Shown here: positions 54,364 through 63,324 of the stretch, in pieces
Layout of the letters: the number at the start of each line of letters is the position of its first letter
How positions within the stretch are numbered: the first letter of the stretch is position 1
Assembly (NCBI RefSeq): GCF_002090075.1
Contig: NZ_BBRI01000002.1
Coordinates: 62,001-126,000 of the forward strand
DNA: 64,000 nucleotides
Direction of reading: 5' to 3'
Source of the DNA: Demequina sp. NBRC 110052
GTDB lineage: Bacteria; Actinomycetota; Actinomycetes; Actinomycetales; Demequinaceae
Program-made: the position numbers and the translations under genes
Notes under the pieces: generated by a model
What the model was told of the DNA's origin: nothing
What the model saw: the letters and a program-made list of their open reading frames with translations, nothing else
The model's database searches: none

Positions 54364-55268
54364 GAGGCAGTTCCGAACGTCGCGAGGGCCTCCCCGTAGA
54401 CCGGATCGTCGTCGAGGCGACGCAGCTCTTCCGCGAGGCACTCGTCGAGCGTCCGCGCGGGCAGCGCGATGATGTGGTCGGGCTGTCCTGGCTGGCTGAG
54501 CGTCGCGTGGTGGCCGTCGGGCCTCGAGATGCTGATCTCACCTGACGGCGTCTCGAGGACGATGTGCTGGAGCGCATGCACCGAGGCGTCGTACGTGGCC
54601 TCGATCTCGCAGCCGAGCACGTTCTTGAGCCACGCGCCAAGGAGCAGGATCGACGGGCTGTCCATGTCTCCGTGGATGCGCGCCTTGGTGACGACCGGCT
54701 CTGCGACCTGCTCCAGTGCGGAGGCGAGCAGCGCGCGCCAGCGCGTGAGCCGGGTCCACGCGAGATCCGTGTCGCCCTGGCGGTGGTCGTGCGCGAGGCA
54801 GCGCAGCACGAAGGCCGGGTCAGCGTCGCCCTTGGAGTCCGTGATGCGGCGCTGAGCCATCTTGCCGAGGCCCGTCACGGAGCACTCGTGAGGCACGTCC
54901 GCAGGCCACCACGCGACGATAGGGGCGTCGGGGAGCAGCAGCGGAGTGATGAGCGTGTCGTCGTGGCCCACCTGCTCGCCTGACGGGCGGAGCACGATCA
55001 CCTCGGAGGCGCCGGCGTCGCCTCCGACGCGGATCTCGGCGTCCAGACGTGCCTCAGTTCCTGTCTGGGGCGCGATCACGATGATCCGGCAGGGGTGCTC
55101 GCGGGACGCGACGTTGGCCGTGGCGATCGCGGCTTCGAAGTCGGCGCCCTTCGCGTCGATGACGAGCGTCATGACGCGCGCGAGCGTGATCACGCCGCCC
55201 TCGCGCTGCGACTGCACGAGTCGCTTCGCGATCGCGGACGTCGTCGTGTTCGGCATCTCGATGATCAT
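54360..55268 (-). CDS. opcA: Glucose-6-phosphate dehydrogenase assembly protein OpcA
   Basis: A protein of 302 aa. OpcA is needed for activity of glucose-6-phosphate dehydrogenase in cyanobacteria and actinobacteria and is redox-responsive in some. Conserved parts are ARVMTLVIDA, CRIIVIAP, VIVLRPSGEQVGHDDTLITPLLLPDAPIVAWWP, LAWTRLTRWRALLA and LLLGAWLKNVLGC. ATG 55268 overlaps the zwf stop and has GGAGG upstream. An ATG at 55280 is also in frame but would consume that site. It lies between its partner zwf and pgl. Confidence 0.94.
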   Translation of the reverse strand: MIIEMPNTTTSAIAKRLVQSQREGGVITLARVMTLVIDAKGADFEAAIATANVASREHPCRIIVIAPQTGTEARLDAEIRVGGDAGASEVIVLRPSGEQVGHDDTLITPLLLPDAPIVAWWPADVPHECSVTGLGKMAQRRITDSKGDADPAFVLRCLAHDHRQGDTDLAWTRLTRWRALLASALEQVAEPVVTKARIHGDMDSPSILLLGAWLKNVLGCEIEATYDASVHALQHIVLETPSGEISISRPDGHHATLSQPGQPDHIIALPARTLDECLAEELRRLDDDPVYGEALATFGTAS

Positions 55269-56779
55269 GGTCGCCTCCATGCACGCCCGTCGCGTGCCAG
55301 CATCTCATCCGCGCTGGGCGGTCCCCACGTGCCCGAACGGTACGGCTCAGGCTGGCCCTGAGTGGACCAGTACTCGGTGATGGGGTCGAGGATCTTCCAC
55401 GACAGTGCGACCTCCTCCTGGCGGGGGAAGAGCGGCGGATCGCCCAGCAGGACGTCGAGGATCAGCCGCTCGTACGCCTCCGGGGAGCTCTCGGTGAACG
55501 CATTGCCGTACGCGAAGTCCATCGTGACGTCGCGTACCTCCATGGTGGAGCCCGGCACCTTGGAGCCGAAGCGCAGCGTGACGCCCTCGTCGGGCTGGAC
55601 GCGGATCACGAGCGCGTTCGTGCCCACGTCGGAGCCTTGGATGTGCTGGAAATAGGGCGAGGGCGCCTTCTTGAAGACGAGGGCGATCTCGGTCACGCGC
55701 CGGCCCAGCCGCTTTCCGGCCCGCAGGTAGAACGGCGTGCCGTTCCAGCGTCGGTTGGGCACGTCGAGGCGGATCGCGGCGTACGTCTCCGTGATCGACT
55801 CGGGCGAGATGCCGTCCTCGTCGAGGAAGCCGCCGACCTGCTCGCCACCGCGCCAGCCCGCGGCGTACTGGCCGCGGGCGGTGCCGAGGCCGAGGTCGGA
55901 CGGCAGCTGCACCGAGCGCAGCACCTTCTCCTTCTCCGTCCTCAGGTCGGCCGCCTCGAAGCTCGCCGGCTCCTCCATGGCCGTCAGTGCGAAGAGCTGG
56001 AGGAGGTGGTTCTGGATCACGTCACGGGCGGTGCCGATGCCGTCGAAGTAGCCGGCACGCGACCCGATGCCGATGTCCTCGGCCATGGTGATCTGCACGT
56101 GGTCGATGTACTGCGAGTTCCAGATCGGCTCGAAGAGCTGGTTGGCGAAACGGATCGCCAAGAGGTTCTGCACCGTCTCCTTGCCGAGGTAGTGGTCGAT
56201 GCGGAAGACCGAATCGGGAGGGAAGACCTCCGAGACCACGTCATCGAGACGCTCGGCGGACTCGAGGTCGTGACCGAACGGCTTCTCGATCACCACGCGG
56301 CGCCACGTGCCCTCCTTGGGGTCGGAGAGCCCTGAGTCGCGCAGTTGCGTGATGACCTGCGGGAAGGCCGACGGCGGGATGGACAGGTAGAAGGCGTGGT
56401 TGCCTCCTGTGCCGCGTCTCTCGTCGAGGTCCTCGACGGTTCGGCGCAGTTCGGCGAACGCCTCGGGGTCGTCGAAGGTGCCCTGGACGAACCGGATGCC
56501 TTCGGAGAGCTGGCGCCACGTCTCCTCGCGCCACGGCGTGCGCGCGTGCTCGCGAACGGAGTCGTGCACGACCTGCGCGAAGTCCTCCCGTCCCCACTCA
56601 CGGCGCGCGAAGCCCGTGAGCGCGAATGCGGGAGGCAGAAGCCCTCGGTTCGCAAGGTCGTAGACCGCTGGCATGAGCTTCTTGCGTGCGAGGTCACCCG
56701 TGACACCGAACATCACGAGCCCGCAGGAGCCCGCGATCCGGGGGAGTCGACGATCTCGTGGATCCCTCAGGGGGTTCAA
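55265..56779 (-). CDS. zwf: Glucose-6-phosphate 1-dehydrogenase
   Basis: A protein of 504 aa that oxidises glucose 6-phosphate to the lactone with NADP. The nucleotide fold is LVMFGVTGDLARKKLMPA, the substrate and catalytic motif RIDHYLGKE lies near residue 195, and VVIEKPFGHDL precedes it. The C-terminal domain has FYLRAGKRLGRRVTEI. The start appears to be TTG at 56779, eight bases after GGAAGG, and gives MNPLRDPRDRRLPRIAG, the usual actinobacterial N-terminus. No ATG or GTG fits. It lies four bases after pgi and is coupled to opcA. Confidence 0.94.
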   Translation of the reverse strand: MNPLRDPRDRRLPRIAGSCGLVMFGVTGDLARKKLMPAVYDLANRGLLPPAFALTGFARREWGREDFAQVVHDSVREHARTPWREETWRQLSEGIRFVQGTFDDPEAFAELRRTVEDLDERRGTGGNHAFYLSIPPSAFPQVITQLRDSGLSDPKEGTWRRVVIEKPFGHDLESAERLDDVVSEVFPPDSVFRIDHYLGKETVQNLLAIRFANQLFEPIWNSQYIDHVQITMAEDIGIGSRAGYFDGIGTARDVIQNHLLQLFALTAMEEPASFEAADLRTEKEKVLRSVQLPSDLGLGTARGQYAAGWRGGEQVGGFLDEDGISPESITETYAAIRLDVPNRRWNGTPFYLRAGKRLGRRVTEIALVFKKAPSPYFQHIQGSDVGTNALVIRVQPDEGVTLRFGSKVPGSTMEVRDVTMDFAYGNAFTESSPEAYERLILDVLLGDPPLFPRQEEVALSWKILDPITEYWSTQGQPEPYRSGTWGPPSADEMLARDGRAWRRP

Positions 56780-56783
56780 ATGA

Positions 56784-58409
56784 TCAGCCTTCCATCAGGG
56801 CCGTCAGACGCGCGGTCTGCGACGGATCGGTCAAGGTCAGGGTCAGGACGGGACGGCCCCGCGCGGCGAGTGCGGAGGCGTCCGCGGCAGCCTGGGCGTC
56901 GCGCAGCTGCCCGAAGGTCAGCGCACGGCCAGGGATCGCGAGGTCCTCGGCGTAGGGCGCCACGATCTGAAGATACGCGCCGAGGGGGGCGCCGCCTTTG
57001 TGGAGCTGTCCGGTGGTGTGCAGTACCTGTGGGCCCCAGCCGAACGTGACGCTGCGGTCGATGCGGCGGGCGACTGCGCGTCGGAGACGTGGCAGCGAGG
57101 GGAACGACTCCTCGTCGGCATACGCAACCACGGCGAGGTAGCCGCCGGGGCCGACGGCGTCCTCCAGCATGAGTAGCGCCTCGGCGACGGTCGACGCGTC
57201 GCCCAGCAGCCCGGGCGAGGCACGCACCTCGATGCCCTCGTCCAGGAATGCAGGGTCAGCCGGTGCCGTGTCGTCGTCGATCAGGGCGCGCGCGGCATCC
57301 TTCGACGCGTCGACCTCTGGCTCGTCGAAGGGGTCGACCCCCAGGAGTCGGCACGCGATCGCGGTCGCGTGCTGCCACAGGAGGAGCTGTGCGCCGAGCG
57401 TTCCGGCTGCGGTCACCAGGGCGTGCTCCGCCGAGGGCTCGTCGTCGAGGCCGACCAGCCGGCACTCGAGTGCGTCTGCGCGGTTGAGTTCGGGCGCAGG
57501 CGTCTCGGAGACGACGGGCAGCAGGCCGACGCCCGCCTTGCCGGTCGACTCGGCGAGGAGGTGCTCGACCCATGCCGTGAGGCCCACGTGACCTGAGCCG
57601 GCGTCGGTGAGCACGATGGTCGATCGTGGTCCCGCGAGCGCGGCTGCCAGGATGAGGGCTGGGTTGGCAGCGTCGTCCTCGGCCAGCGAGTCGGCGACGG
57701 CGGCCGCCTCATCCAGGAGTTCGTGGACCGCCACACCTGCGAGCGCAGCCGGGACGAGTCCGAACGCCGTGAGCACCGAGAAGCTCCCACCGACGGTGGG
57801 GTCCGCGAGGAAGATGTCCCTGGCGCCGTCCTCGAGCGCCCGGCGGTGCAGGGGGCTGCCCTCGTCGGTGACCACGACGATGCGGGACCATGCGTCGACG
57901 CCCGCCGCGTCGCACGCCTCGACGAACGCACGCCGGTGCGCGTCCACCTCGACGGTGTCGCCCGACTTCGAGGCGAGCACCAGGACGGTGGACGCGAGGT
58001 CGCCCGCGAAGGCGCGACGGACGGCCTGGGGGTCGCTCGTGTCGAGCACCTCGAGCGGCACCCCTGCAGATCCGCAGATGACCTCGGCGCCGAGCGCGGC
58101 GCCGCCCATGCCCGCGAGCACGACGCGGGTCAGCCCGTCGCCGCGTGCGTCGACGAAGAGCCCCTCGAGACGTTCGAGGAGCTCTCGCGAACTGACGTGA
58201 AGCGATGTCCACCCCAGGCGCACGCGGGCGCGTTCGTGCGCGTCCGGTCCCCAGAGGGTGGGGTCCTGAGCGGTGAGCCGCGAGGCCACCTCGTCACGCA
58301 CGAGCCCGGGGATGAGGTGGTCGATCGTGTCGACAGTCTCAGCGCTCGCCGTGAGAGCGAGGTGGGCCTCATGGTCGAGGCCCACCCAGCTGCTCAGGTG
58401 TCGGGTCAC
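56784..58409 (-). CDS. pgi: Glucose-6-phosphate isomerase, Tal-Pgi-related form
   Basis: A protein of 541 aa with two SIS domains. SKSGDTVE (near residue 147) is the sugar-phosphate site, and VVTDEGSPLHRRA and ADPTVGGSFSVLTAFGL follow. HVGLTAWVEHLLAESTGKAGVGLLPV and the C-terminal HKGGAPLGAYLQI resemble the isomerase half of bifunctional transaldolase/isomerase proteins. It interconverts glucose 6-phosphate and fructose 6-phosphate. No transaldolase part is present and no tal gene lies between tkt and pgi, where relatives often have one. The ATG overlaps the tkt stop by four bases. Confidence 0.88.
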   Translation of the reverse strand: MTRHLSSWVGLDHEAHLALTASAETVDTIDHLIPGLVRDEVASRLTAQDPTLWGPDAHERARVRLGWTSLHVSSRELLERLEGLFVDARGDGLTRVVLAGMGGAALGAEVICGSAGVPLEVLDTSDPQAVRRAFAGDLASTVLVLASKSGDTVEVDAHRRAFVEACDAAGVDAWSRIVVVTDEGSPLHRRALEDGARDIFLADPTVGGSFSVLTAFGLVPAALAGVAVHELLDEAAAVADSLAEDDAANPALILAAALAGPRSTIVLTDAGSGHVGLTAWVEHLLAESTGKAGVGLLPVVSETPAPELNRADALECRLVGLDDEPSAEHALVTAAGTLGAQLLLWQHATAIACRLLGVDPFDEPEVDASKDAARALIDDDTAPADPAFLDEGIEVRASPGLLGDASTVAEALLMLEDAVGPGGYLAVVAYADEESFPSLPRLRRAVARRIDRSVTFGWGPQVLHTTGQLHKGGAPLGAYLQIVAPYAEDLAIPGRALTFGQLRDAQAAADASALAARGRPVLTLTLTDPSQTARLTALMEG

Positions 58410-60469
58410 TCAGCCGCCTTGAGGGCGTCCTTCGCGACCGCTGCGACATTCTCGGCCGTGAAGCCGTACTTCTCGAGCAGCAGCGCGCCGGAGGCCGACT
58501 CGCCGAAGTGATCGATGCCGATGGTGCGTCCGGCGTCGCCGACGATCTCGCGCCAGCCGAGCGGCGAGCCCGCCTCGACGGAGACACGCACCTTGAGAGC
58601 GGACGGCAGCACGGACTCGCGGTACGCGGCGTCCTGACGCTCGAAGCGCTCACGCGACGGCATGGAGACCACGCGGGCCTTGATGCCGTCGGAGGCGAGG
58701 GCCTCGCGCGCGGCGAGCGCCACCGAGACCTCGGAGCCGGTCGCGACCAGGAGCACGTCGGCATCCTCGTCGGCGCCTGCGAGCACGTAGGCGCCCTTGG
58801 CGACGCCCTCGGCCGAAGTGCCCTCGAGCGTCGGGACGTTCTGGCGCGTGAGGATGATCGCGGAGGGACGGTCCGTGGTCTCCAGGATCGTCTTCCACGC
58901 GTATGCGGTTTCGTTCGCGTCGGCGGGGCGGATGACGTCGAGGCCGGGGATGGCGCGCAGCGTCGCGATGTGTTCGATCGGCTGGTGGGTGGGGCCGTCC
59001 TCGCCCAGTCCCACCGAGTCGTGCGTCCACACGAAGGTGGTGGGGATCTGCATCAGCGCAGCCAGGCGGACCGAAGCACGCATGTAGTCGGAGAACACCA
59101 GGAACGTGCCGCCGTACACGCGCGTGAGGCCGTGGAGCGTGATGCCGTTGAGGATCGTGCCCATGCCGAACTCGCGGATACCGAAGTGGAGCGTGCGGCC
59201 GTACCACTCGCCGTCCGGGTAGGAGTGGGTCGAGCGGCGCGGCGGCAGGAACGACGGCTCGCCGTCCATGGTCGTATTGTTCGATCCGGCGAGGTCGGCC
59301 GAGCCGCCCCACAGTTCGGGCAGCACCGGCGCCAGGGCGGACAGCACCTTGCCGGAGGCGGCGCGAGTGGCGACCTTGCCGCCGACCTCGAACTCGGGCA
59401 GAGCCTCGGTCCAGCCCTCGGGCAGGGCGCGGTCCATCAGACGCGCGAGCAGTGCGGCGCGCTCGGGGTTCTCGTCCTGCCAGCGGGTGAACGTCGCGTT
59501 CCACTCGGAGTGCGCCTGCTGGCCGCGGTCCTTGACCTGCTGCATGTGGGCGAGGATCTCGGGCTCGACGACGAACGACTGCTCAGGGTCGAAGCCGAGC
59601 ACCTCCTTGAGGCCCGCGACCTCGGCGGCGCCGAGCGCGGAGCCGTGCACGCCGCCGGAGTTCTGCTTGGTGGGCGAGGGCCAGCCAATGATGGTGCTGA
59701 GCGCGATGATCGAGGGCTTCCCGGTCTCGGCCTTCGCGGCCTCGATGGCCTCGAGCAGCGCGGCGGGGTCCTCCTGGTAGCCGTCCTTGCCGACCCAGGA
59801 CACGTGCTGGGTGTGCCACCCGTAGGCGGCGTAGCGTCCCAGGACGTCCTCGGTGAACGAGATGTCCGTCTCGTGCTCGATCGAGATCTTGTTGTCGTCC
59901 CAGATCACGATGAGGTTGCCGAGCTCCTGCGTGCCTGCAAGCGCGCTGGCCTCGTGCGAGACGCCCTCCTGCAGGTCGCCGTCGCCGGCGATGACGTACA
60001 CGAAGTGGTCGAACGGCGACGAGCCGGGCGCCGCGTCGGGGTCGAGCAGGCCGCGCTCACGGCGCGAGGCCATGGCCATGCCGACCGAGGAGGCGATGCC
60101 GGTTCCCAGAGGGCCGGTCGTGATCTCGACGCCGTCGGTGTGGCCGTACTCGGGGTGGCCGGGCGTGCGCGAGCCCTCGGTGCGCAGTGCCTTGAGGTCA
60201 TCGAGGCCCAGGTCGTAGCCGCTCGCGAAGAGCTGGAGGTACAGCGTGAGCGACGAGTGCCCCGCGGACAGTACGAAGCGGTCGCGGCCGATCCACTTCG
60301 AGTCGGCGGGGTCGTGGCGCATCACGTTCTGGAACAGGAGGTAGGCGGCGGGCGCCAGCGAGATCGCGGTGCCGGGGTGGCCGTTGCCCACCTTCTCAAC
60401 TGCGTCGGCGGCGAGCACCCGGAGGGTGTCGACGGCGCGGTGGTCTGCTTCGGTCCAATTCAGGGTCAC
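58406..60469 (-). CDS. tkt: Transketolase
   Basis: A thiamine-diphosphate enzyme of 687 aa that moves two-carbon units between sugar phosphates. Motifs are GNGHPGTAISLAPAAYLLF, LSAGHSSLTLYLQLF, the TPP motif AGDGDLQEGVSHEA (near residue 160) with DDNKISIE, and THDSVGLGEDGPTHQPIEH in the second half. Arg/Asp sugar-phosphate residues lie in RPADANETAYAW. GTG 60469 follows GGGAGA. It is the first gene of the pentose phosphate operon and is divergent from ctaB. Confidence 0.96.
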   Translation of the reverse strand: MTLNWTEADHRAVDTLRVLAADAVEKVGNGHPGTAISLAPAAYLLFQNVMRHDPADSKWIGRDRFVLSAGHSSLTLYLQLFASGYDLGLDDLKALRTEGSRTPGHPEYGHTDGVEITTGPLGTGIASSVGMAMASRRERGLLDPDAAPGSSPFDHFVYVIAGDGDLQEGVSHEASALAGTQELGNLIVIWDDNKISIEHETDISFTEDVLGRYAAYGWHTQHVSWVGKDGYQEDPAALLEAIEAAKAETGKPSIIALSTIIGWPSPTKQNSGGVHGSALGAAEVAGLKEVLGFDPEQSFVVEPEILAHMQQVKDRGQQAHSEWNATFTRWQDENPERAALLARLMDRALPEGWTEALPEFEVGGKVATRAASGKVLSALAPVLPELWGGSADLAGSNNTTMDGEPSFLPPRRSTHSYPDGEWYGRTLHFGIREFGMGTILNGITLHGLTRVYGGTFLVFSDYMRASVRLAALMQIPTTFVWTHDSVGLGEDGPTHQPIEHIATLRAIPGLDVIRPADANETAYAWKTILETTDRPSAIILTRQNVPTLEGTSAEGVAKGAYVLAGADEDADVLLVATGSEVSVALAAREALASDGIKARVVSMPSRERFERQDAAYRESVLPSALKVRVSVEAGSPLGWREIVGDAGRTIGIDHFGESASGALLLEKYGFTAENVAAVAKDALKAAE

Positions 60470-60504
60470 GGACGTCTCCCAAGTGATTCAGCGTTGACGC
60501 ACCC

Positions 60505-60510
60505 AGCCTA
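60505..60510 (-). promoter_or_regulatory. Candidate -10 element of the tkt operon
   Basis: TAGGCT on the minus strand lies 35 bases before the tkt GTG, leaving a leader with a ribosome-binding site. No convincing -35 is visible. Confidence 0.35.
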
Positions 60511-60579
60511 GTGGGCGTGGGCGCGCGCCGAGTCCCTCCACGACCGGGACGGAGGTCCCGTTCCGGGTGTGCGCGGGCG

Positions 60580-60585
60580 TAGACT
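60580..60585 (+). promoter_or_regulatory. Candidate -10 element for leaderless ctaB
   Basis: TAGACT ends six bases before the ctaB ATG at 60592 and there is no ribosome-binding site. It is the same hexamer and spacing as at pup. Confidence 0.4.
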
Positions 60586-60591
60586 CGGAAC

Positions 60592-61554
60592 ATGCCCCTG
60601 AACGCGAGCGCTGTGTCCGACGTGCCCGCGCCGACGGTGCCGCGCTGGCTTCACGCGACGCGCCGCGTCAAGGCGTATGTCGCGCTGATGAAGCCGCGCG
60701 TGATCGAGCTGCTGCTGGTGACGACGCTGCCGGCCATGGTGCTGGCCGCGGACGGATGGCCACCCGTCGGGCTCACGATCCTGACGCTGGTGGGCGGCTT
60801 CCTCTCGGCAGGTGCCGCGAACGCCTTCAACAGTTACATCGACCGCGACATCGACGCGGTGATGAAGCGCACCCGACGCCGTCCTCTGGTCACGGGCGAG
60901 GTAACCCCGCGTGCGGCGCTCGTGTTCGCCTGGTCGGTCACGATCGTCTCGGTGCTGTGGTTCTGGGTGCTCGTGGGGTCGCCGTTGGCGACGTTGCTGA
61001 CCGTGCTCGCGATCCTGGGCTATGTGGTCGGCTACACGATGATCCTCAAGCGCCGGACGGCGCAGAACATCGTGTGGGGCGGCATCGCGGGCTGCATGCC
61101 CGCGCTGATCGGCTGGGCCGCGGTGACAGAGTCGCTCGCGTGGGAGCCGTTCCTGCTGTTCCTCATCGTCTTCTTCTGGACTCCGCCGCACTACTGGCCG
61201 CTGTCGATGAAGTTCAAGCGCGACTATGCGCACGCCGAGGTGCCGATGCTGCCGGTGGTGGCGTCCACGCGTCGCGTGGCGATCGAGATGATCGCGTACG
61301 CCGTGGCAATGGTCGTGACCTCGCTGATCCTGGTGCCGGTGGGCGGAATGACGTGGGTGTACGCCGCTATCGCGCTCGGCTCGGGCGCGTGGTTCACGTG
61401 GGGCTGCATCGCGCTGTACAGGCGCTCGCTCCACGGCGATACCTCGCTCAAGGAGATGCGGCTCTTCCGCGACTCGATCGTGTACCTCACGCTCGTGTTC
61501 GCCGCAGTGCTCGTGGACCCGTTCCTGCCTGATGTGCTGACGGCCTGGAGCTGA
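60592..61554 (+). CDS. ctaB: Protoheme IX farnesyltransferase (heme O synthase)
   Basis: A polytopic UbiA-family prenyltransferase of 320 aa that turns heme B into heme O for the cytochrome oxidase. The first Asp-rich motif [18 protein letters not shown] lies near residue 79 and the second, [13 protein letters not shown], near 210. [19 protein letters not shown] is a heme O synthase signature. About nine membrane segments are visible. It is divergent from tkt, an arrangement common in actinobacteria. It is followed immediately by xerD. Confidence 0.95.
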   Translation: MPLNASAVSDVPAPTVPRWLHATRRVKAYVALMKPRVIELLLVTTLPAMVLAADGWPPVGLTILTLVGGFLSAGAANAFNSYIDRDIDAVMKRTRRRPLVTGEVTPRAALVFAWSVTIVSVLWFWVLVGSPLATLLTVLAILGYVVGYTMILKRRTAQNIVWGGIAGCMPALIGWAAVTESLAWEPFLLFLIVFFWTPPHYWPLSMKFKRDYAHAEVPMLPVVASTRRVAIEMIAYAVAMVVTSLILVPVGGMTWVYAAIALGSGAWFTWGCIALYRRSLHGDTSLKEMRLFRDSIVYLTLVFAAVLVDPFLPDVLTAWS

Positions 61555-61555
61555 C

Positions 61556-62476
61556 GTGCTCGCGAGCGAGCGGGAGGCCTACCTCGCGCACCTCGCTGTC
61601 GAGCGCGGCCTGAGCGACAACACCCTCGCCGCCTATCGCCGTGACCTGGAGCGCTACGGGCAGTTCCTCGCATCCCGCGCGCGCGACGCGATCGCAGACG
61701 TCACGCGCGACGACGTGGCCGCGTTCGCGAGCGCGATCGGCACCGGATCGGACGGCGGCAGCGCGCTCGCGCCCGCGTCGGCCTCTCGCGTGGTGGTCGC
61801 GGTCCGCGGATGGCATCGGTTCGCGGTCGCGGAAGGGTGGTCGGACGACGACCCCTCCGTCGAGATCAAGCCGCGTGCGGTGCCGAAGCGCCTGCCCAAG
61901 GCCATTCCGACCGACGCTGTGGCGGCCATCCTCGAGGCCGCGTCGCCCGAGGACGGGCCTGCCTCGCTGAGGGACAGGGCGCTGCTCGAGCTCGTGTACG
62001 CCACGGGCGCGCGCATCTCCGAGGCCGTGGGGCTCGACGTGGACGACGTCAGCCTCGAACCGGGCGGCGAGAGCGTGCTCCTGCGAGGCAAGGGGCGCAA
62101 GGAGAGGGTGGTGCCGGTCGGCGGCTACGCGACCGAGGCCCTGCACGCGTATCTCGTGAGGGGCAGGCCCGCGCTCGCCAGCCACGGCGTCGGGCTGGCG
62201 GCGGTGTTCCTCAACGCGCGCGGCGGAAGGCTCTCACGCCAGAGCGCGTGGGCGATTCTGAGGGCCGCGGCAGAGCGCGCGGGCGTGCCCGACGTCAGCC
62301 CTCACACGCTCCGGCACTCGTTCGCCACGCACCTGCTCTCGGGTGGTGCCGACGTGCGCGTGGTGCAGGAGCTGCTGGGTCACGCCTCGGTGACGACGAC
62401 GCAGGTGTACACCCTGGTCACACGCGACACGCTGCGCGAGGTGTATGCCTCTGCTCACCCGCGCGCCCGCGGGTGA
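61556..62476 (+). CDS. xerD: Site-specific tyrosine recombinase XerD
   Basis: A protein of 306 aa. The N-terminal SAM-like domain ([26 protein letters not shown]) binds the core of dif. The catalytic domain has Arg in [16 protein letters not shown] (near residue 151), Lys in the beta-hairpin, [12 protein letters not shown] (His and Arg), His in [14 protein letters not shown], and the nucleophile Tyr near residue 284. With XerC it resolves chromosome dimers. The position just before parA-like and scpA genes matches actinobacterial XerD rather than a phage integrase. The start GTG 61556 lies one base after the ctaB stop. Confidence 0.94.
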   Translation: MLASEREAYLAHLAVERGLSDNTLAAYRRDLERYGQFLASRARDAIADVTRDDVAAFASAIGTGSDGGSALAPASASRVVVAVRGWHRFAVAEGWSDDDPSVEIKPRAVPKRLPKAIPTDAVAAILEAASPEDGPASLRDRALLELVYATGARISEAVGLDVDDVSLEPGGESVLLRGKGRKERVVPVGGYATEALHAYLVRGRPALASHGVGLAAVFLNARGGRLSRQSAWAILRAAAERAGVPDVSPHTLRHSFATHLLSGGADVRVVQELLGHASVTTTQVYTLVTRDTLREVYASAHPRARG

Positions 62477-62494
62477 GAGGCGCGCGGCCGGGGG

Positions 62495-62500
62495 TAACCT
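62495..62500 (+). promoter_or_regulatory. Candidate -10 element for leaderless parA-like gene
   Basis: TAACCT ends seven bases before the GTG at 62508; the 31-base gap after xerD has no ribosome-binding site. Confidence 0.4.
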
Positions 62501-62507
62501 GGGGCCC

Positions 62508-63323
62508 GTGACCGACTTCGCCATTCCGCAGCCGCTGACCTCTCACGGACCTGCCCGCGTGGTCGCGCTGTGCAATCAGAAGGGCGGCGTGGGCAAGACG
62601 ACCACGTCGGTCAACCTCGCCGCCGCGCTGGCGGAGTACGGCCGACGCGTCCTGCTGGTCGACTTCGATCCCCAGGGTGCGGCGTCGGCCGGCCTGGGCA
62701 TCGCCTCGCACGATCTGGTGACCACGGTCTACGACCTGCTGATGGGCTCCGACGTGCCCACGAAGGACGTGATCCTCCCGACCTCGTACGAGAACCTCGA
62801 CGTGCTCCCAGCGAACATCGACCTGTCCGCAGCTGAGGTGCAGCTCGTGGGCGAGGTCGCACGTGAGAGCGCGCTCGCCCGTGCGCTGAGGCCGATCGAG
62901 GACGACTACGACGTGGTCCTCATCGACTGCCAGCCGTCGCTGGGCCTGCTGACGGTCAACGCGCTCGTCGCCGCCCATGGCGTGGTGATTCCGCTCGCCT
63001 CGGAGTACTTCGCGATGCGCGGCGTCGCGCTGCTGGTGGACACGATCAAGAAGGTCCAGGACCGCCTGAACCCGCGCCTCACCATGGACGCGATCGTCCC
63101 GACGATGTACGACGCGCGCACGCTGCACTCCCAGGAGGTCGTGGAGCGCGTCCGCGAGGCCTTCGGGGATCGCGTGACGGACACCATGATCCATCGCACC
63201 GTGAAGTTCCCCGACGCCACGGTCGCCGCCGAGCCCATCCTGTCCTTCGCCCCGGCACACGCCGGATCGGAGTCGTACCGGAGGCTGGCGCGCGAGCTCG
63301 TCGCCCGGGGTGCGGTCGCCTGA
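62508..63323 (+). CDS. ParA-like chromosome-partitioning ATPase (scpA-linked)
   Basis: A protein of 271 aa with a deviant Walker A motif CNQKGGVGKTTTSVN (near residues 19-33), VLLVDFDPQGAAS and VVLIDCQPSLGLLTVN. It belongs to the ParA/MinD/Soj ATPases that bind DNA or membrane in the ATP state. No parB gene follows; instead scpA starts one base later. The xerD - ParA-like - scpA order is conserved in actinobacteria (compare the gene before scpA in M. tuberculosis), which suggests a role with SMC condensin rather than the origin-proximal parAB system. I chose GTG 62508, since the upstream frame overlaps xerD. Confidence 0.92.
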   Translation: MTDFAIPQPLTSHGPARVVALCNQKGGVGKTTTSVNLAAALAEYGRRVLLVDFDPQGAASAGLGIASHDLVTTVYDLLMGSDVPTKDVILPTSYENLDVLPANIDLSAAEVQLVGEVARESALARALRPIEDDYDVVLIDCQPSLGLLTVNALVAAHGVVIPLASEYFAMRGVALLVDTIKKVQDRLNPRLTMDAIVPTMYDARTLHSQEVVERVREAFGDRVTDTMIHRTVKFPDATVAAEPILSFAPAHAGSESYRRLARELVARGAVA

Positions 63324-63324
63324 C

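Noticed and set aside
54360-55280. ATG at 55280 as the opcA start
   Set aside because: Using it would place GGAGG inside the gene; ATG 55268 has that site upstream and overlaps the zwf stop in the usual ATGA manner.
61556-62476. Tyrosine recombinase as evidence of a prophage or integrative element
   Set aside because: Sequence and position before the ParA-like gene and scpA match chromosomal XerD; no phage genes, direct repeats or attachment sites are near.
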